Positions 37,352 to 45,645 are shown, counted from the first letter of the stretch. The stretch: DNA of 64,000 nt from Hyphomonadaceae bacterium BRH_c29 (GCA_000961695.1 LADW01000032.1:124001-188000), one strand, 5' to 3'. The notes: generated by a model not told the origin, from the letters alone. Program-made: numbers and translations.

Positions 37352-38559
37352 TGGCCGCCTTTGAGTATGTTGCGCTTGATGCCGACGGCAAACGCCGCTC
37401 GGGCGTCATCTCGGCCGACAGTGCCCGCTCGGCCCGCAAGGAATTGCGCCTGCGGGACCTTATGGTCGTCAATGTCGACCCGGTTTCCGAGAAGCAGTCC
37501 AAGGTTACCGTGATGCGCGGGCGCCTCAGTGAAAAGCAACGGGTGTTGCTCGTCCGGCAACTTTCGGTGCTCTTGAAATCCGGCCTCGCGGTCGAGCAGG
37601 CCCTTGGCGCCTGCGCCGGAAACGAGAATCCGGTAGGCGTGCAGAAGGCCGTGCACACAGTGCGCGCCGATGTCGTCGAGGGAGCCCGTCTGTCGGAAGC
37701 CATGCGCCTCGCTCCGGACGCTTTTCCGCCGCTCGTTCGCGCAGTCACGGCAGCCGGTGAAATGTCAGGCCAGCTTGGCGACATCATGGAACGCCTCGCC
37801 ACTTACCTTGAGCGCACATACCAGCTGCGCCAGAAAGTGCGCGCGACTTTGATCTATCCGGCGCTCCTCTCCATCATGGCGCTCGGCATGGTCGCGGCAC
37901 TGATGGTGATCGTCGTGCCGCGTCTGGTCGAACAGTTCGACCTGTTCGACGCAAAGTTGCCCATGCTGACACGTGTCGTTATCGCGCTGTCCAATGGTGT
38001 GCGGGAATACGGTCTGTTCATCCTGATAGCGCTGGCCGCGACGGTGTTCTTTGGCGCGCGCATGCTGCGCCAGCCTGCCGTACGGCGTAGTCTGGACGGC
38101 TTCATCCTGCGCCTTCCATTGGTTGGCTCGATGGCGCGCACGGTCGCTGCTGCGCGTTTCGCGCGCGTTTTTGCAACCTTGTCTGCTTCGGGTGCCACAG
38201 CACTCGAAGCTCTGGAAGGCGCCAAGGGCGCAGCCAACAACACCGTTATTGCCGACGCTGCCGACTTTATTGCAGAACGCGTCCGGGAGGGCGGGTCCTT
38301 TTCGGCGGCGCTCTCGGCCACCGGCGTGTTTCCGCCCATGATGGTGCACATGGTTTCCAGCGGGGAAGCCGGCCGTGACGTGCCAGGCATGATGAACCGC
38401 GCGGCAGAATTTCTCGATACTGAATTCGAAACAGGCTCGGCAGCGTTGCTGTCGATCGCCGAACCGCTCATCATTGTGTTGATGGGAGGTATAGTGGGCC
38501 TGATCGTGATGTCGATCATGCTGCCTATCCTCCAACTCAACACGCTCGCCATGTCATAG
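37351..38559 (+). CDS. gspF: Type II secretion inner-membrane platform protein GspF
   Basis: 402 residues from the ATG overlapping the gspE stop. Two homologous cytoplasmic helical domains (LLVRQLSVLLKSGLAVEQALGACA; ARFARVFATLSASGATALEAL) alternate with three membrane helices, the GspF/PilC pattern. TLIYPALLSIMALGMVAALMVIVVPRLVEQF is the conserved first helix, and ends of the family type (MGGIVGLIVMSIMLPILQLN) are present. It transmits GspE movement to the pseudopilus. Confidence 0.95.
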   Translation: MAAFEYVALDADGKRRSGVISADSARSARKELRLRDLMVVNVDPVSEKQSKVTVMRGRLSEKQRVLLVRQLSVLLKSGLAVEQALGACAGNENPVGVQKAVHTVRADVVEGARLSEAMRLAPDAFPPLVRAVTAAGEMSGQLGDIMERLATYLERTYQLRQKVRATLIYPALLSIMALGMVAALMVIVVPRLVEQFDLFDAKLPMLTRVVIALSNGVREYGLFILIALAATVFFGARMLRQPAVRRSLDGFILRLPLVGSMARTVAAARFARVFATLSASGATALEALEGAKGAANNTVIADAADFIAERVREGGSFSAALSATGVFPPMMVHMVSSGEAGRDVPGMMNRAAEFLDTEFETGSAALLSIAEPLIIVLMGGIVGLIVMSIMLPILQLNTLAMS

Positions 38560-38570
38560 GAGACGCAACC

Positions 38571-39017
38571 ATGATGGCTGACAGGAAAAACAGGACAGAC
38601 CGCCAACAGCAGGAAGCTGGCTTCTCGTTGGTCGAGCTGATGGTCGTCATCTTCATCATGGGCCTTCTGGCCACGCTGGTGATCGTGAACGTCGCGCCGG
38701 TGGGGGAGCAGTCTCGCGTGAGCAAGGCCAGGTCAGACGTGGCTTCGTTCGAGAGCGCGCTCGAAATGTACAGCCTCGACATGTATTCCTACCCGAGTGC
38801 CGACGCAGGGCTCGCCGCCCTGAAGGCTGCGCCAGCAGGCGTTGACGCGGCGACCTATCGCCCGGGCGGGTACATCAAGCGTCTGCGCAATGATGCCTGG
38901 GGCAACGCTTACCATTATGACGTGCCGGGCCAACGCTCCGGCGGAGCATATGATGTCTACTCGGCGGGCCCCGACGGCAAGCCTGGCACTGAAGACGATA
39001 TCGGCAACTGGGAATAG
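38571..39017 (+). CDS. gspG: Major pseudopilin GspG
   Basis: 148 residues. The prepilin leader ends EAG, with cleavage before FSLVELMVVIFIMGLLATLVI (Glu at +5). The C-terminal part has the calcium-site and GspG hallmarks DAWGNAYHYDVPG and SAGPDGKPGTEDDIGNW. It polymerises into the pseudopilus that pushes substrates through GspD. Processing depends on the prepilin peptidase encoded at 45181-45645. Confidence 0.96.
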   Translation: MMADRKNRTDRQQQEAGFSLVELMVVIFIMGLLATLVIVNVAPVGEQSRVSKARSDVASFESALEMYSLDMYSYPSADAGLAALKAAPAGVDAATYRPGGYIKRLRNDAWGNAYHYDVPGQRSGGAYDVYSAGPDGKPGTEDDIGNWE

Positions 39018-39026
39018 GCCATTTTA

Positions 39027-39482
39027 GTGCGTAGCGTTCAGCATCGGGATGACGGCTTCTCCCTCGTGGAGATCCTCGTTGCGCTGTTCATCATGGCGCT
39101 CGCCAGTGCCATGGTCGTGATGGCTATGCCATCCCGGCCGGATCAGCTGAACGCGGAAGCCGGGCAATTCGAGGCTGTGCTTGCGCGGACGATGGAGCAG
39201 GCAATCAGCAGAGGCCAGGCGCGGGGTATTCGCGTCCAGGACAACTCCTACAGCGTTTACACGCGTGTTGCCGGGCGTTGGGTGCCCGCGAGAGGCGAGG
39301 CCGAAGCGCTGGCGGGCGGCGTGACGATCAACCTGATTACGAAAGACCGTGAGTCAGACGATTCCCGGCCACAAATTGTGGCAGATGCTTCCGGCATCGT
39401 GTCGGGGCCAGACGTCCGCTTTTCGAAGGGGGGCCGCACGCTCGACGTGGAACTGACGGGACGGGCAGGTGATCGTGACTGA
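39027..39482 (+). CDS. gspH: Minor pseudopilin GspH
   Basis: 151 residues from a GTG at 39027. Prepilin cleavage site DDG before FSLVEILVALFIMALASAMVV, then the GspH-type beta domain (EAVLARTMEQAISRGQARGIRVQDNSYSVY). It is part of the tip or body of the pseudopilus. It lies nine bases after gspG and overlaps gspI by 14 bases. Confidence 0.88.
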   Translation: MRSVQHRDDGFSLVEILVALFIMALASAMVVMAMPSRPDQLNAEAGQFEAVLARTMEQAISRGQARGIRVQDNSYSVYTRVAGRWVPARGEAEALAGGVTINLITKDRESDDSRPQIVADASGIVSGPDVRFSKGGRTLDVELTGRAGDRD

Positions 39483-39837
39483 TCGTGGCTTTACTCTTGC
39501 GGAAGTCCTGGTGGCGCTGATGGTCTTTTCCATGGCGGCCATCGGCCTTGCGCATCTGGTCACAGAGACGACAGCCGGGGCTGGGCATACGCGCAGTCTC
39601 GCGCTGGCGCGAATTGAAGCTGACAACCGGCTTGTCGAAGCCGTGGCGGATCCCACCGTGATTCAAGCCGGCGCGATGACTGGCAAGTCGGAACAGCGCG
39701 GCCAGAAGTTTGCCTGGGTGCGGCAGATCGAATTGCGTGAAGCCGAAGGGCTGGCCGGCGTACGAGTTACCGTGACCGACCCGGCAACAGGCCAACAACT
39801 CGCCCAGCGTGAGACGCTTGTGCAGGTGGCGCCATGA
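39469..39837 (+). CDS. gspI: Minor pseudopilin GspI
   Basis: 122 residues from a GTG (39469, with a second GTG two codons on at 39475). Cleavage site DRG before FTLAEVLVALMVFSMAAIGL; then the short GspI domain with ARIEADNRLVEAVADP and KFAWVRQIELREAEGLAGVRVTV. It initiates pseudopilus tip assembly with GspJ and GspK, whose genes follow with 4-base overlaps. Confidence 0.92.
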   Translation: MIVTDRGFTLAEVLVALMVFSMAAIGLAHLVTETTAGAGHTRSLALARIEADNRLVEAVADPTVIQAGAMTGKSEQRGQKFAWVRQIELREAEGLAGVRVTVTDPATGQQLAQRETLVQVAP

Positions 39838-40400
39838 AGCAGGAAGCCGGCTTCACCCTGATTGAGATGTTGGTCGCTCTTGCGCTGACCTCGATGATTG
39901 CTGTGGCGGGTTCCACGCTTCTGGTCGGAACGGTTCGGGCGTCAGACCGGCTTGGCAAGACCACCAGTTCGGTGAATGAGATTGACCTTGCCCACACGCT
40001 GATGCGGGACGATTTCGCCAATGCCGTCATGCTGGCAGGAGAGGCCCGGCGGCCGTCCTCCGACACGTCGCAGGCCTTCATCGCGTTTGTGCGCGATGGA
40101 TGGAACCATCCTGTGCCGGATGAGACGCGCTCGAACCTGCTCGCAGTTGAATATGCCTACAAGAACGGAACGCTGACCCGGCGCGCGTGGCTGCGGCCGG
40201 ATCCTGTTGCGCAGACGCTCCATGTTGACCGCGTGCTGGCAACCGGCCTCTCGCGCCTTTCGGCGCGCTATTTCAATGGCCGCGAGTGGTTGCCTGAATG
40301 GCAAAGCGATGCGGCGTTGCCTGCTGCGATCGAGATCACCCTTGAATATTCCGACAAGGATGCATTGACCGAGCTCTTCGTCATGGGGGGCGGCGGATGA
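39834..40400 (+). CDS. gspJ: Minor pseudopilin GspJ
   Basis: 188 residues. Leader MKQEAG, cleavage before FTLIEMLVALALTSMIAVAGSTLL; the body has the GspJ pattern MRDDFANAVMLAGEARRPS...VEYAYKNGTLTRRAWLRPDP and FNGREWLPEWQSDAALPAAIEITL. It forms the tip complex with GspI and GspK. Confidence 0.92.
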   Translation: MKQEAGFTLIEMLVALALTSMIAVAGSTLLVGTVRASDRLGKTTSSVNEIDLAHTLMRDDFANAVMLAGEARRPSSDTSQAFIAFVRDGWNHPVPDETRSNLLAVEYAYKNGTLTRRAWLRPDPVAQTLHVDRVLATGLSRLSARYFNGREWLPEWQSDAALPAAIEITLEYSDKDALTELFVMGGGG

Positions 40401-41377
40401 CCCGGCGCGCAGACAGTGAGAAAGGCGCGAGCCTTCTTTCGGTGCTTGTCATCGTGATGTTGATGTCGGCAGCGGCTGTTGCTGCGACGGATGCGCTGGC
40501 GCGGTCGGTGAGTATTGCGAAATCCTCAGGTGCCCGGTCTGAGACCTTCTGGACGGCGCGGAGTGCATCGGATGTCGCGGCGGCCTATCTCACAAAAGCC
40601 ATGGCGACGACGGAAGGTGTTCTGAACGCGGAGTCCGATCTCATTGCAAATCCGATCACTCTGCCGGCTGGGCATGGCCTGGTCGTATTTCAGCTGCGCG
40701 AAGCCACCAACTGCTTCAATCTGAACGCCCTCTTCGAAGACAAAAGCGGCGAAGCGGTCGGCGAGGGCAGCTTGTCAGCCTATCGTGACCTGCTGGTAGC
40801 GACCGGACTGAACAAGGCGGAGGCGGAATCGCTGGGTGAAAAACTCGCTGACTGGATCGACACGGACCATTCCACCCGCTCCTATGGCGCGGAGGACAGC
40901 TATTATGCGTCTCTGTCAGAACCTTACCGACCTGCCAATACGCGCTTGCGTAACATCAGTGAGCTGAAGTCCATCGCAGGCTATGATGCGGATGTGATGG
41001 AGCGGATCGACGGGCTGGTCTGCCTTAGGCCGGGAATTGATCAGTCTAAGCTGAACATCAACACATTGAGTGAAGCTGGTGCACCTTTGTTGGTCGCGTT
41101 GTTCTCATCCGAACTGTCGGATTCCGATGCTCTCTCGCTGATCCAGAGCCGTCCCGTTGGTGGCTGGTCGAGCCTGGATGCGTTCATGGAAGAGCCAGAG
41201 GTCAAGAAGATATCGCCGGACGCGCTTCGTGATACGGCTGTATCGATTGCGTCATCCTTTCTGGCCGCAGACATTGATATAGGCACCGGTGACCTTGTCA
41301 CATCGTATCAGACGCTCTACGCGCGTGCCGAAAGCGGGACTGTGTCTCGCGTTTCCATGGTTCGGAGGGATTTCTGA
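40397..41377 (+). CDS. gspK: Minor pseudopilin GspK
   Basis: 326 residues, the large tip pseudopilin. The leader ends EKG, and the mature N-terminus ASLLSVLVIVMLMSAAAVAATDAL lacks Glu at +5, as usual for GspK. The inserted alpha domain is recognisable (CFNLNALF...LSAYRDLLVATGLNKAEAESLGEKLADWIDTDHSTRSYGAEDSYY), as is KLNINTLSEAGAPLL. It caps the pseudopilus. Confidence 0.93.
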   Translation: MTRRADSEKGASLLSVLVIVMLMSAAAVAATDALARSVSIAKSSGARSETFWTARSASDVAAAYLTKAMATTEGVLNAESDLIANPITLPAGHGLVVFQLREATNCFNLNALFEDKSGEAVGEGSLSAYRDLLVATGLNKAEAESLGEKLADWIDTDHSTRSYGAEDSYYASLSEPYRPANTRLRNISELKSIAGYDADVMERIDGLVCLRPGIDQSKLNINTLSEAGAPLLVALFSSELSDSDALSLIQSRPVGGWSSLDAFMEEPEVKKISPDALRDTAVSIASSFLAADIDIGTGDLVTSYQTLYARAESGTVSRVSMVRRDF

Positions 41378-42480
41378 TGGCGCGTCGTTTCGCAGCCCTG
41401 CTTCCATCAGCGGGTGAGCCGTGGCGCTTTGCCGAGATCGGATCCGGCGGTGTGACGCTTATCCGTCCGGGTGAAGTTCCGTCTCGGTCAGACGACGTCA
41501 CTATCATCGTACCGGGTACCGAAGTCTCGATTTCCCGCGTTCGCCTGATCGGGACGCGCCGCGCTGACTGGCTACGCGCTGCCCGTTTCGCCGTGGAGGA
41601 CGATATCTCGGTTCCCGTTGAGTCATTGCACGTTGCGACGGGCCAGCGCGCAAGTGCCGGCGACCTGACCGACGTCTGCCTTGTCGCGAAGCCGGTTATG
41701 GACGGTTGGATACAAAGCCTGTCAGATGCCGGGCTCGAAGAAGCCCGCATCGTCCCGGACACGACTCTGCTGCCCCCCGGCGCGGCGCCGCTGGATATGG
41801 GGACGCATATTGCCGTCTCCTTGCCGGACCGGCGCTTTGCCATCGACAAGTCCCTGCCGGCGGAACTCATCTCAGCGCTCACAACGCATCCGGGCGAGAC
41901 ATCTGAGCGCTCGGGAGATCCACTTTTGACACTTGCCGGGCATATGCAGTCCGGCGAGATCGGGGTTGATTTACGGCAGGCTGATTATGCCCGCCGTGCT
42001 GAGCTACCGGTTGAGCTCTCCCGGCTTCGTCTTTTAGGAGGGCTGGCCGCAGCCTGCGTACTGGCATGGGGCATCTATAACTTCGTCAGCATTCAGATGA
42101 TGAACCGGCTTGAAGCAGAACTGGTGCGTCAGACTCGCGCGACCTTTACAGCTCTGTATCCAGACGAACCTGTTCCTGCGAACATTCTTGCTTCTGTGCG
42201 TGATAGGGTGAGTGTGGCTGGACCAGGCGTGGCAAGCTTCCGGGAGATGAGCGGTGTTCTGTATGCCGCGCTGGCCCGGTCAGACGGCACAAATTTATCT
42301 AGCCTGCGCTATAGCGCCGAGAACGGCGAGCTGCAGGCGAAGCTGGTCTACAGCGCGTTCGGCGATGATGAGGCGCTTAAGGCCGCCATTGAAGCGGGCG
42401 GTCTCGCTGTTCGTCTTGGTGATGCGAGAGTGGAGGATGGCCGCGTGGTGGGTGATCTCGTGATGGAGTTGCCGTCATGA
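41377..42480 (+). CDS. gspL: Type II secretion platform protein GspL
   Basis: 367 residues. An N-terminal cytoplasmic actin-like domain (SISRVRLIGTRRADWLRAARFAVEDDISVPVESLHVA) binds GspE. One membrane helix (about 222-240, LLGGLAAACVLAWGIYNFV) and a periplasmic ferredoxin-like domain follow. The start shares one base with the gspK stop, and the stop overlaps gspM. Confidence 0.9.
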   Translation: MARRFAALLPSAGEPWRFAEIGSGGVTLIRPGEVPSRSDDVTIIVPGTEVSISRVRLIGTRRADWLRAARFAVEDDISVPVESLHVATGQRASAGDLTDVCLVAKPVMDGWIQSLSDAGLEEARIVPDTTLLPPGAAPLDMGTHIAVSLPDRRFAIDKSLPAELISALTTHPGETSERSGDPLLTLAGHMQSGEIGVDLRQADYARRAELPVELSRLRLLGGLAAACVLAWGIYNFVSIQMMNRLEAELVRQTRATFTALYPDEPVPANILASVRDRVSVAGPGVASFREMSGVLYAALARSDGTNLSSLRYSAENGELQAKLVYSAFGDDEALKAAIEAGGLAVRLGDARVEDGRVVGDLVMELPS

Positions 42481-42950
42481 TGGAATATTGGGCCTCCCGT
42501 TCGCTGCGCGAGCGCGTTCTCATCCTTCTGGCAGGGGTGCTCATTGCCGCGTTGCTTCTGAACTTGCTGATGATTCGTCCTTTGCGTGCAGCAAAGGCAG
42601 AGGCTGCCAGCTCGGTCGCAGTGGCGTCCAGAACGCTCGATGCCGTATCGGCTGCGCGACCGGATGCCCGTGTAGGTGCTGGACAGGTGACCTTGACCGT
42701 TGCGGGGGAAGATCTTCGCTCTCGTCTGGTCGATCTCGCGACCCAGCGCGGCTTGGCGGTGTCCCGGCTGCAGTCGAATGAACGGGGCGCGATCATCATC
42801 CAGTTTGATCAGGCATCAGCACAGGTCTTGTTCGCCTGGCTGGAAGCCGCGGAACGTCAATTGGGCGCGATGCCTGCTGAAGCTTCGGTTTTCGCTGAGG
42901 CATCGGGTACGGTGCGGGCCAGTTTCGAGTTTCGCGGAGGGGCCTCCTGA
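42477..42950 (+). CDS. gspM: Type II secretion platform protein GspM
   Basis: 157 residues. A short cytoplasmic start (MMEYWASRSLRERVLILLAGVLIAALLLNLLMIRPL) contains the single membrane helix. A coiled segment and a small periplasmic domain (QVTLTVAGEDLRSRLVDLATQRGLAVSRLQ) follow. It stabilises GspL in the platform. Sequence conservation in GspM is low, so the call relies partly on gene order. Confidence 0.85.
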   Translation: MMEYWASRSLRERVLILLAGVLIAALLLNLLMIRPLRAAKAEAASSVAVASRTLDAVSAARPDARVGAGQVTLTVAGEDLRSRLVDLATQRGLAVSRLQSNERGAIIIQFDQASAQVLFAWLEAAERQLGAMPAEASVFAEASGTVRASFEFRGGAS

Positions 42951-43687
42951 TGCGCGGTCTTTTACTAACCTCGGTATTCGCCGGCTCGCTTGTCATCACG
43001 GCAGCGGCAAATGTGCCGCTGTCCTTTGTTCTCCGGCATTCAGGCCTCGCTCAGAATGGCGTTCAGTGGCAGCAGGCGCGTGGCACGATCTGGCACGGGC
43101 AGGTGACCGGTATGTATGTGCATGGCGATGCTGTCGGCGCCGTGGAGGGCGATTTCAGCTTCTTGCGCATCGTTAAGGGCCAACCAGGCCATCTGTTGCG
43201 TTGGTCAGGCCCTTACGGCCATGGGAGCGCTCTGGCAGGTGTTGGGGCGAACAGTCTCCGCATCCGGAATGGGCAGGCGGCCATCACCTTTGACGTGGCG
43301 CGGATTTCTGCAGTCTTTCCAGCGCAGGAGGTCTCCTCGCGCCTCTCCAATGTTGCGATGGATATGGATCGGGACGGGTGCCGGACAGCCAGCGGCAATG
43401 TTGCGACGGATGCGCTGGCAAGTATTTCAGCGGCATACGGAGCGAAATGGCCGGAGCTGACCGGGGGGCTGTCCTGCGAACAAGGCAAGCTTTTCATCTC
43501 GGTCGAGGGCAAGGCATCAGACGGCACACAGATTTCGGCGAAGACTTCTCTCGAAGGAGGTGGTCAACTCGAATTGCAGAATGTGCCGGACAATCAGACC
43601 AATGCTCTGCTTTTAGCAGGCTTCACAAATGAAGCTGGCCGGTATGTTTATACGCAGAAGTCCCCGAATGGAGAAACCAGCCAATGA
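42950..43687 (+). CDS. gspN: Type II secretion protein GspN
   Basis: 245 residues. An N-terminal signal or anchor (GLLLTSVFAGSLVITAAANVPLSFVL) and a beta-rich periplasmic body with the GspN pattern QNGVQWQQARGTIWHGQVTGMYVHGDAVGAVEGDF. GspN occurs only in some T2SS clusters and its role is unclear. It overlaps the next lipoprotein gene by 4 bases. Confidence 0.85.
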   Translation: MRGLLLTSVFAGSLVITAAANVPLSFVLRHSGLAQNGVQWQQARGTIWHGQVTGMYVHGDAVGAVEGDFSFLRIVKGQPGHLLRWSGPYGHGSALAGVGANSLRIRNGQAAITFDVARISAVFPAQEVSSRLSNVAMDMDRDGCRTASGNVATDALASISAAYGAKWPELTGGLSCEQGKLFISVEGKASDGTQISAKTSLEGGGQLELQNVPDNQTNALLLAGFTNEAGRYVYTQKSPNGETSQ

Positions 43688-44151
43688 AATCACGTATTTT
43701 ATCGGCCTGTGCGCTGCTTCTGGCCGCATGCGCGTCCGCCCCCTCTGAAACGGAAGCGCTCGTCGAGGGAAGTTCAACTTCCGCATCGCTGCAATCTCTA
43801 CCGACGCAGACCCTTGAACCTGGCGTTTGCGGTTTGTTTCTCTGGACACGCGATGAGCCGCGCCGTTTCACCCTGTTCTATCCTTCAGGCTCGGCAACAG
43901 CAGAGGCCATCGTGAATGGTCGGCAAGACACGCTGACGAAAGAATCGCAAGGTGGGGACGTACTGGAGCAATTCATGACCTTTATGCGTTTCCACGCTGA
44001 GGATGGCTCCCCCGTCGAACTCTCGCTTAAGGCTGGGGAATTGATTGAGGGGGGGCGGCGGGTTCCGTCCGCGCGTATGATTTCAAAGAATGCTGAAGGC
44101 TGGGAAATCATAACACCGCTTGCAGGATTGACGGCATGCCAGCCGGAGTGA
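43684..44151 (+). CDS. Small lipoprotein at the end of the T2SS operon
   Basis: 155 residues with a clear lipobox (CALLLAAC). The mature domain of about 137 residues is mainly beta and includes GVCGLFLWTRDEPRRFTLFYPSG and ends LAGLTACQPE, giving two cysteines besides the lipidated one. I do not recognise the family for certain. It overlaps gspN by 4 bases, so it is made with the machine. No separate GspS or AspS pilotin gene is visible, which makes this lipoprotein a candidate for the factor that carries GspD to the outer membrane; that is inference only. Confidence 0.75.
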   Translation: MKSRILSACALLLAACASAPSETEALVEGSSTSASLQSLPTQTLEPGVCGLFLWTRDEPRRFTLFYPSGSATAEAIVNGRQDTLTKESQGGDVLEQFMTFMRFHAEDGSPVELSLKAGELIEGGRRVPSARMISKNAEGWEIITPLAGLTACQPE

Positions 44152-44162
44152 TGTCCTGATTT

Positions 44163-44180
44163 CTGTAATAGTCACTACAG
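44163..44180. promoter_or_regulatory. Inverted repeat CTGTA-N8-TACAG
   Basis: Short 5-base arms, the first of three stacked inverted repeats between the T2SS operon and the CAP-domain gene. Its role is unknown, and it is weak on its own. Confidence 0.3.
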
Positions 44181-44190
44181 TACACGAAAA

Positions 44191-44206
44191 ATCCATAAAT
44201 ATGGAT
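44191..44206. promoter_or_regulatory. Inverted repeat ATCCATA-AA-TATGGAT
   Basis: Perfect 7-base arms around a 2-base centre, upstream of a TTGACA hexamer (44211-44216). The position suits an activator or repressor of the CAP gene. Confidence 0.4.
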
Positions 44207-44210
44207 ACGC

Positions 44211-44228
44211 TTGACACGGAACTGTCAC
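44211..44228 (+). promoter_or_regulatory. Pho-box-like direct heptamers
   Basis: TTGACAC-GGAA-CTGTCAC matches the PhoB consensus CTGTCAT/C-N4-CTGTCAT/C at about 12 of 14 positions. It also contains a TTGACA -35-like hexamer and overlaps the left arm of the 44221-44246 palindrome. Regulation by PhoB is plausible for an ElpS-like/T2SS locus but not shown. Confidence 0.4.
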
Positions 44229-44246
44229 ACAACTTAGTGTGACAGT
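44221..44246. promoter_or_regulatory. Long inverted repeat just before the CAP-domain gene
   Basis: ACTGTCACAC-N6-GTGTGACAGT has perfect 10-base arms and ends one base before the ATG at 44248. It may be an operator, or a hairpin in the mRNA hiding the start. No ordinary ribosome-binding site is visible between it and the ATG. Confidence 0.6.
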
Positions 44247-44247
44247 T

Positions 44248-45066
44248 ATGTTACATGCGACCTCCAAATTTCTGTCGTTCTCGGCGCTGGCCTTTGCGGT
44301 TCTGAGCGGCCCCTCCTTCGCAGAAACTTCCTGCGACCTGTCTGACGGTTACGGCCTGACTCCAGCGGCCTTCCTTGAAGAGGCAGATTCCTGCCTCGAA
44401 GGAGTCGAAGGAATCAAGACCGACACTTTTACGTCGACCGAGCTGTCGCGCCTTGCAAGTGATCAGCGCAACGCCAACGGCCTCGACCAGGTGGAAGCCC
44501 TCGATTCATTGAGTGAAGCGGCCCGTTTGCATGCCTATGATCTGGCCTTTCGCGGCTATGCAGCTCATGAAGATCTTGAAGGTCGAACCCATCTCGACCG
44601 TGTCAGGATGATAGATCGCAGCCACCTGATCAGCAGCTTCGGGGCGAATGTGGTGGTCGTGAAGGCTGGTACATCGCCGGAAGCGATTCAGAAGGTGCTT
44701 CTGGCCGACAGGGCAAATGCTTCGAACTTCAAACGCGGCGAATTTAATCACATGGGGATCGCAGCCGTTGAGGCAGACGGTATGATCTATGTGGTCGAAC
44801 TCTTTGCTCGCGTCGACGGACAATTGGATACGCCGATGCCCATGACCGCAGTGCCGCGGATGAACCTTGCAGCAAACTTTGGCGACAAGCTGGAACCGGT
44901 CGGTTGGTCAGTGGTTTCGGCAAGCGGTCAGACTCTTATGCGTGGCCTGGGCAACAAGCTGCCTTCCACTCTTCCGTATATCGAAGAAGGCTTTCTTCAG
45001 ATGGACGTCGAAATCGGAAAAGATGTCTACACACTCAAAGGTCCTGCGATCTCGTCCTCACTCTGA
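44248..45066 (+). CDS. Secreted CAP (SCP/PR-1) domain protein
   Basis: 272 residues from the ATG at 44248; a GTG at 44239 lies inside the inverted repeat and is less likely. The signal peptide ends SGPSFAETSC. The middle part has the CAP pattern: LDSLSEAARLHAYDLAFRGYAAHEDLEGRTHLDRVRM (helix, then AAHED), GANVVVVKAGTSPEAIQKVLLADRANASNFKRGEFNHMGIAAVEADGMIYVVELFAR. A C-terminal domain of about 75 residues is unassigned. CAP proteins act extracellularly. Being located between the T2SS operon and the prepilin peptidase, it may be a T2SS substrate; no activity can be assigned. Confidence 0.8.
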   Translation: MLHATSKFLSFSALAFAVLSGPSFAETSCDLSDGYGLTPAAFLEEADSCLEGVEGIKTDTFTSTELSRLASDQRNANGLDQVEALDSLSEAARLHAYDLAFRGYAAHEDLEGRTHLDRVRMIDRSHLISSFGANVVVVKAGTSPEAIQKVLLADRANASNFKRGEFNHMGIAAVEADGMIYVVELFARVDGQLDTPMPMTAVPRMNLAANFGDKLEPVGWSVVSASGQTLMRGLGNKLPSTLPYIEEGFLQMDVEIGKDVYTLKGPAISSSL

Positions 45067-45091
45067 GGGCATGTCACGGAACTTCCTAACT

Positions 45092-45123
45092 CGCCCGGGC
45101 CATGCGCCCGGGCGTTTTCGTTT
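45092..45123 (+). terminator. Rho-independent terminator after the CAP gene
   Basis: Perfect 9-base GC stem CGCCCGGGC / GCCCGGGCG, loop CATGC, followed by TTTTCGTTT. It separates the CAP gene from the prepilin peptidase gene. Confidence 0.85.
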
Positions 45124-45180
45124 GGGGTAGAAGCCTTTAAGATGCGCTTTGGGCATCACGCTGAAGCGGGGAAGTTGGTC

Positions 45181-45645
45181 ATGACCATTGAGGTCTTGCT
45201 GTGGGGGGCTGTCCTTCTGCCTGCACTGGCAGCGCTCGCCTGGATCGATGCGCGCACTTTTCGCTTGCCAGATACACTTACTCTCCCGTTGATCGGTGTC
45301 GGGCTTATTCAGTCATGGTATCTGTCCGGGCGGGTGCTTGATGGATTGATCGGTGCCTGCGCGGGTTATCTGTTTTTCCTTGCCGTCGAAAAAGGCTTTC
45401 GCGCGCTTCGTGGAATCGACGGTCTCGGTCGGGGGGATGCCAAATTGCTCGCGGCCGGAGGGGCTTGGTGTGGATGGATGGGGCTGCCCTGGATCGTACT
45501 TGTCGCCAGCGGAACCGGGCTCGTCTTTGCCGGGCTTATGACACTCGCCGGGCGGCGGCCAGGCGGTATGATCGCCTTCGGGCCGTTTTTGGCGCTTGGC
45601 ATCGCGGCTGTCTGGTTGAAGCCCTTTCTTACGGACTTCTTCTGA
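45181..45645 (+). CDS. Prepilin peptidase (A24 family), short form without methylase domain
   Basis: 154 residues from the ATG at 45181, inner membrane. The two catalytic aspartates are Asp23 in WIDARTFRLPD and Asp86 in GLGRGDAKLLAAGGAW, 63 residues apart as in the family. The N-terminal N-methyltransferase domain and zinc cysteines of classical GspO/PilD are absent, so this is the CpaA/TadV-like short form. It probably cleaves the pseudopilin leaders of GspG to GspK. Confidence 0.92.
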   Translation: MTIEVLLWGAVLLPALAALAWIDARTFRLPDTLTLPLIGVGLIQSWYLSGRVLDGLIGACAGYLFFLAVEKGFRALRGIDGLGRGDAKLLAAGGAWCGWMGLPWIVLVASGTGLVFAGLMTLAGRRPGGMIAFGPFLALGIAAVWLKPFLTDFF

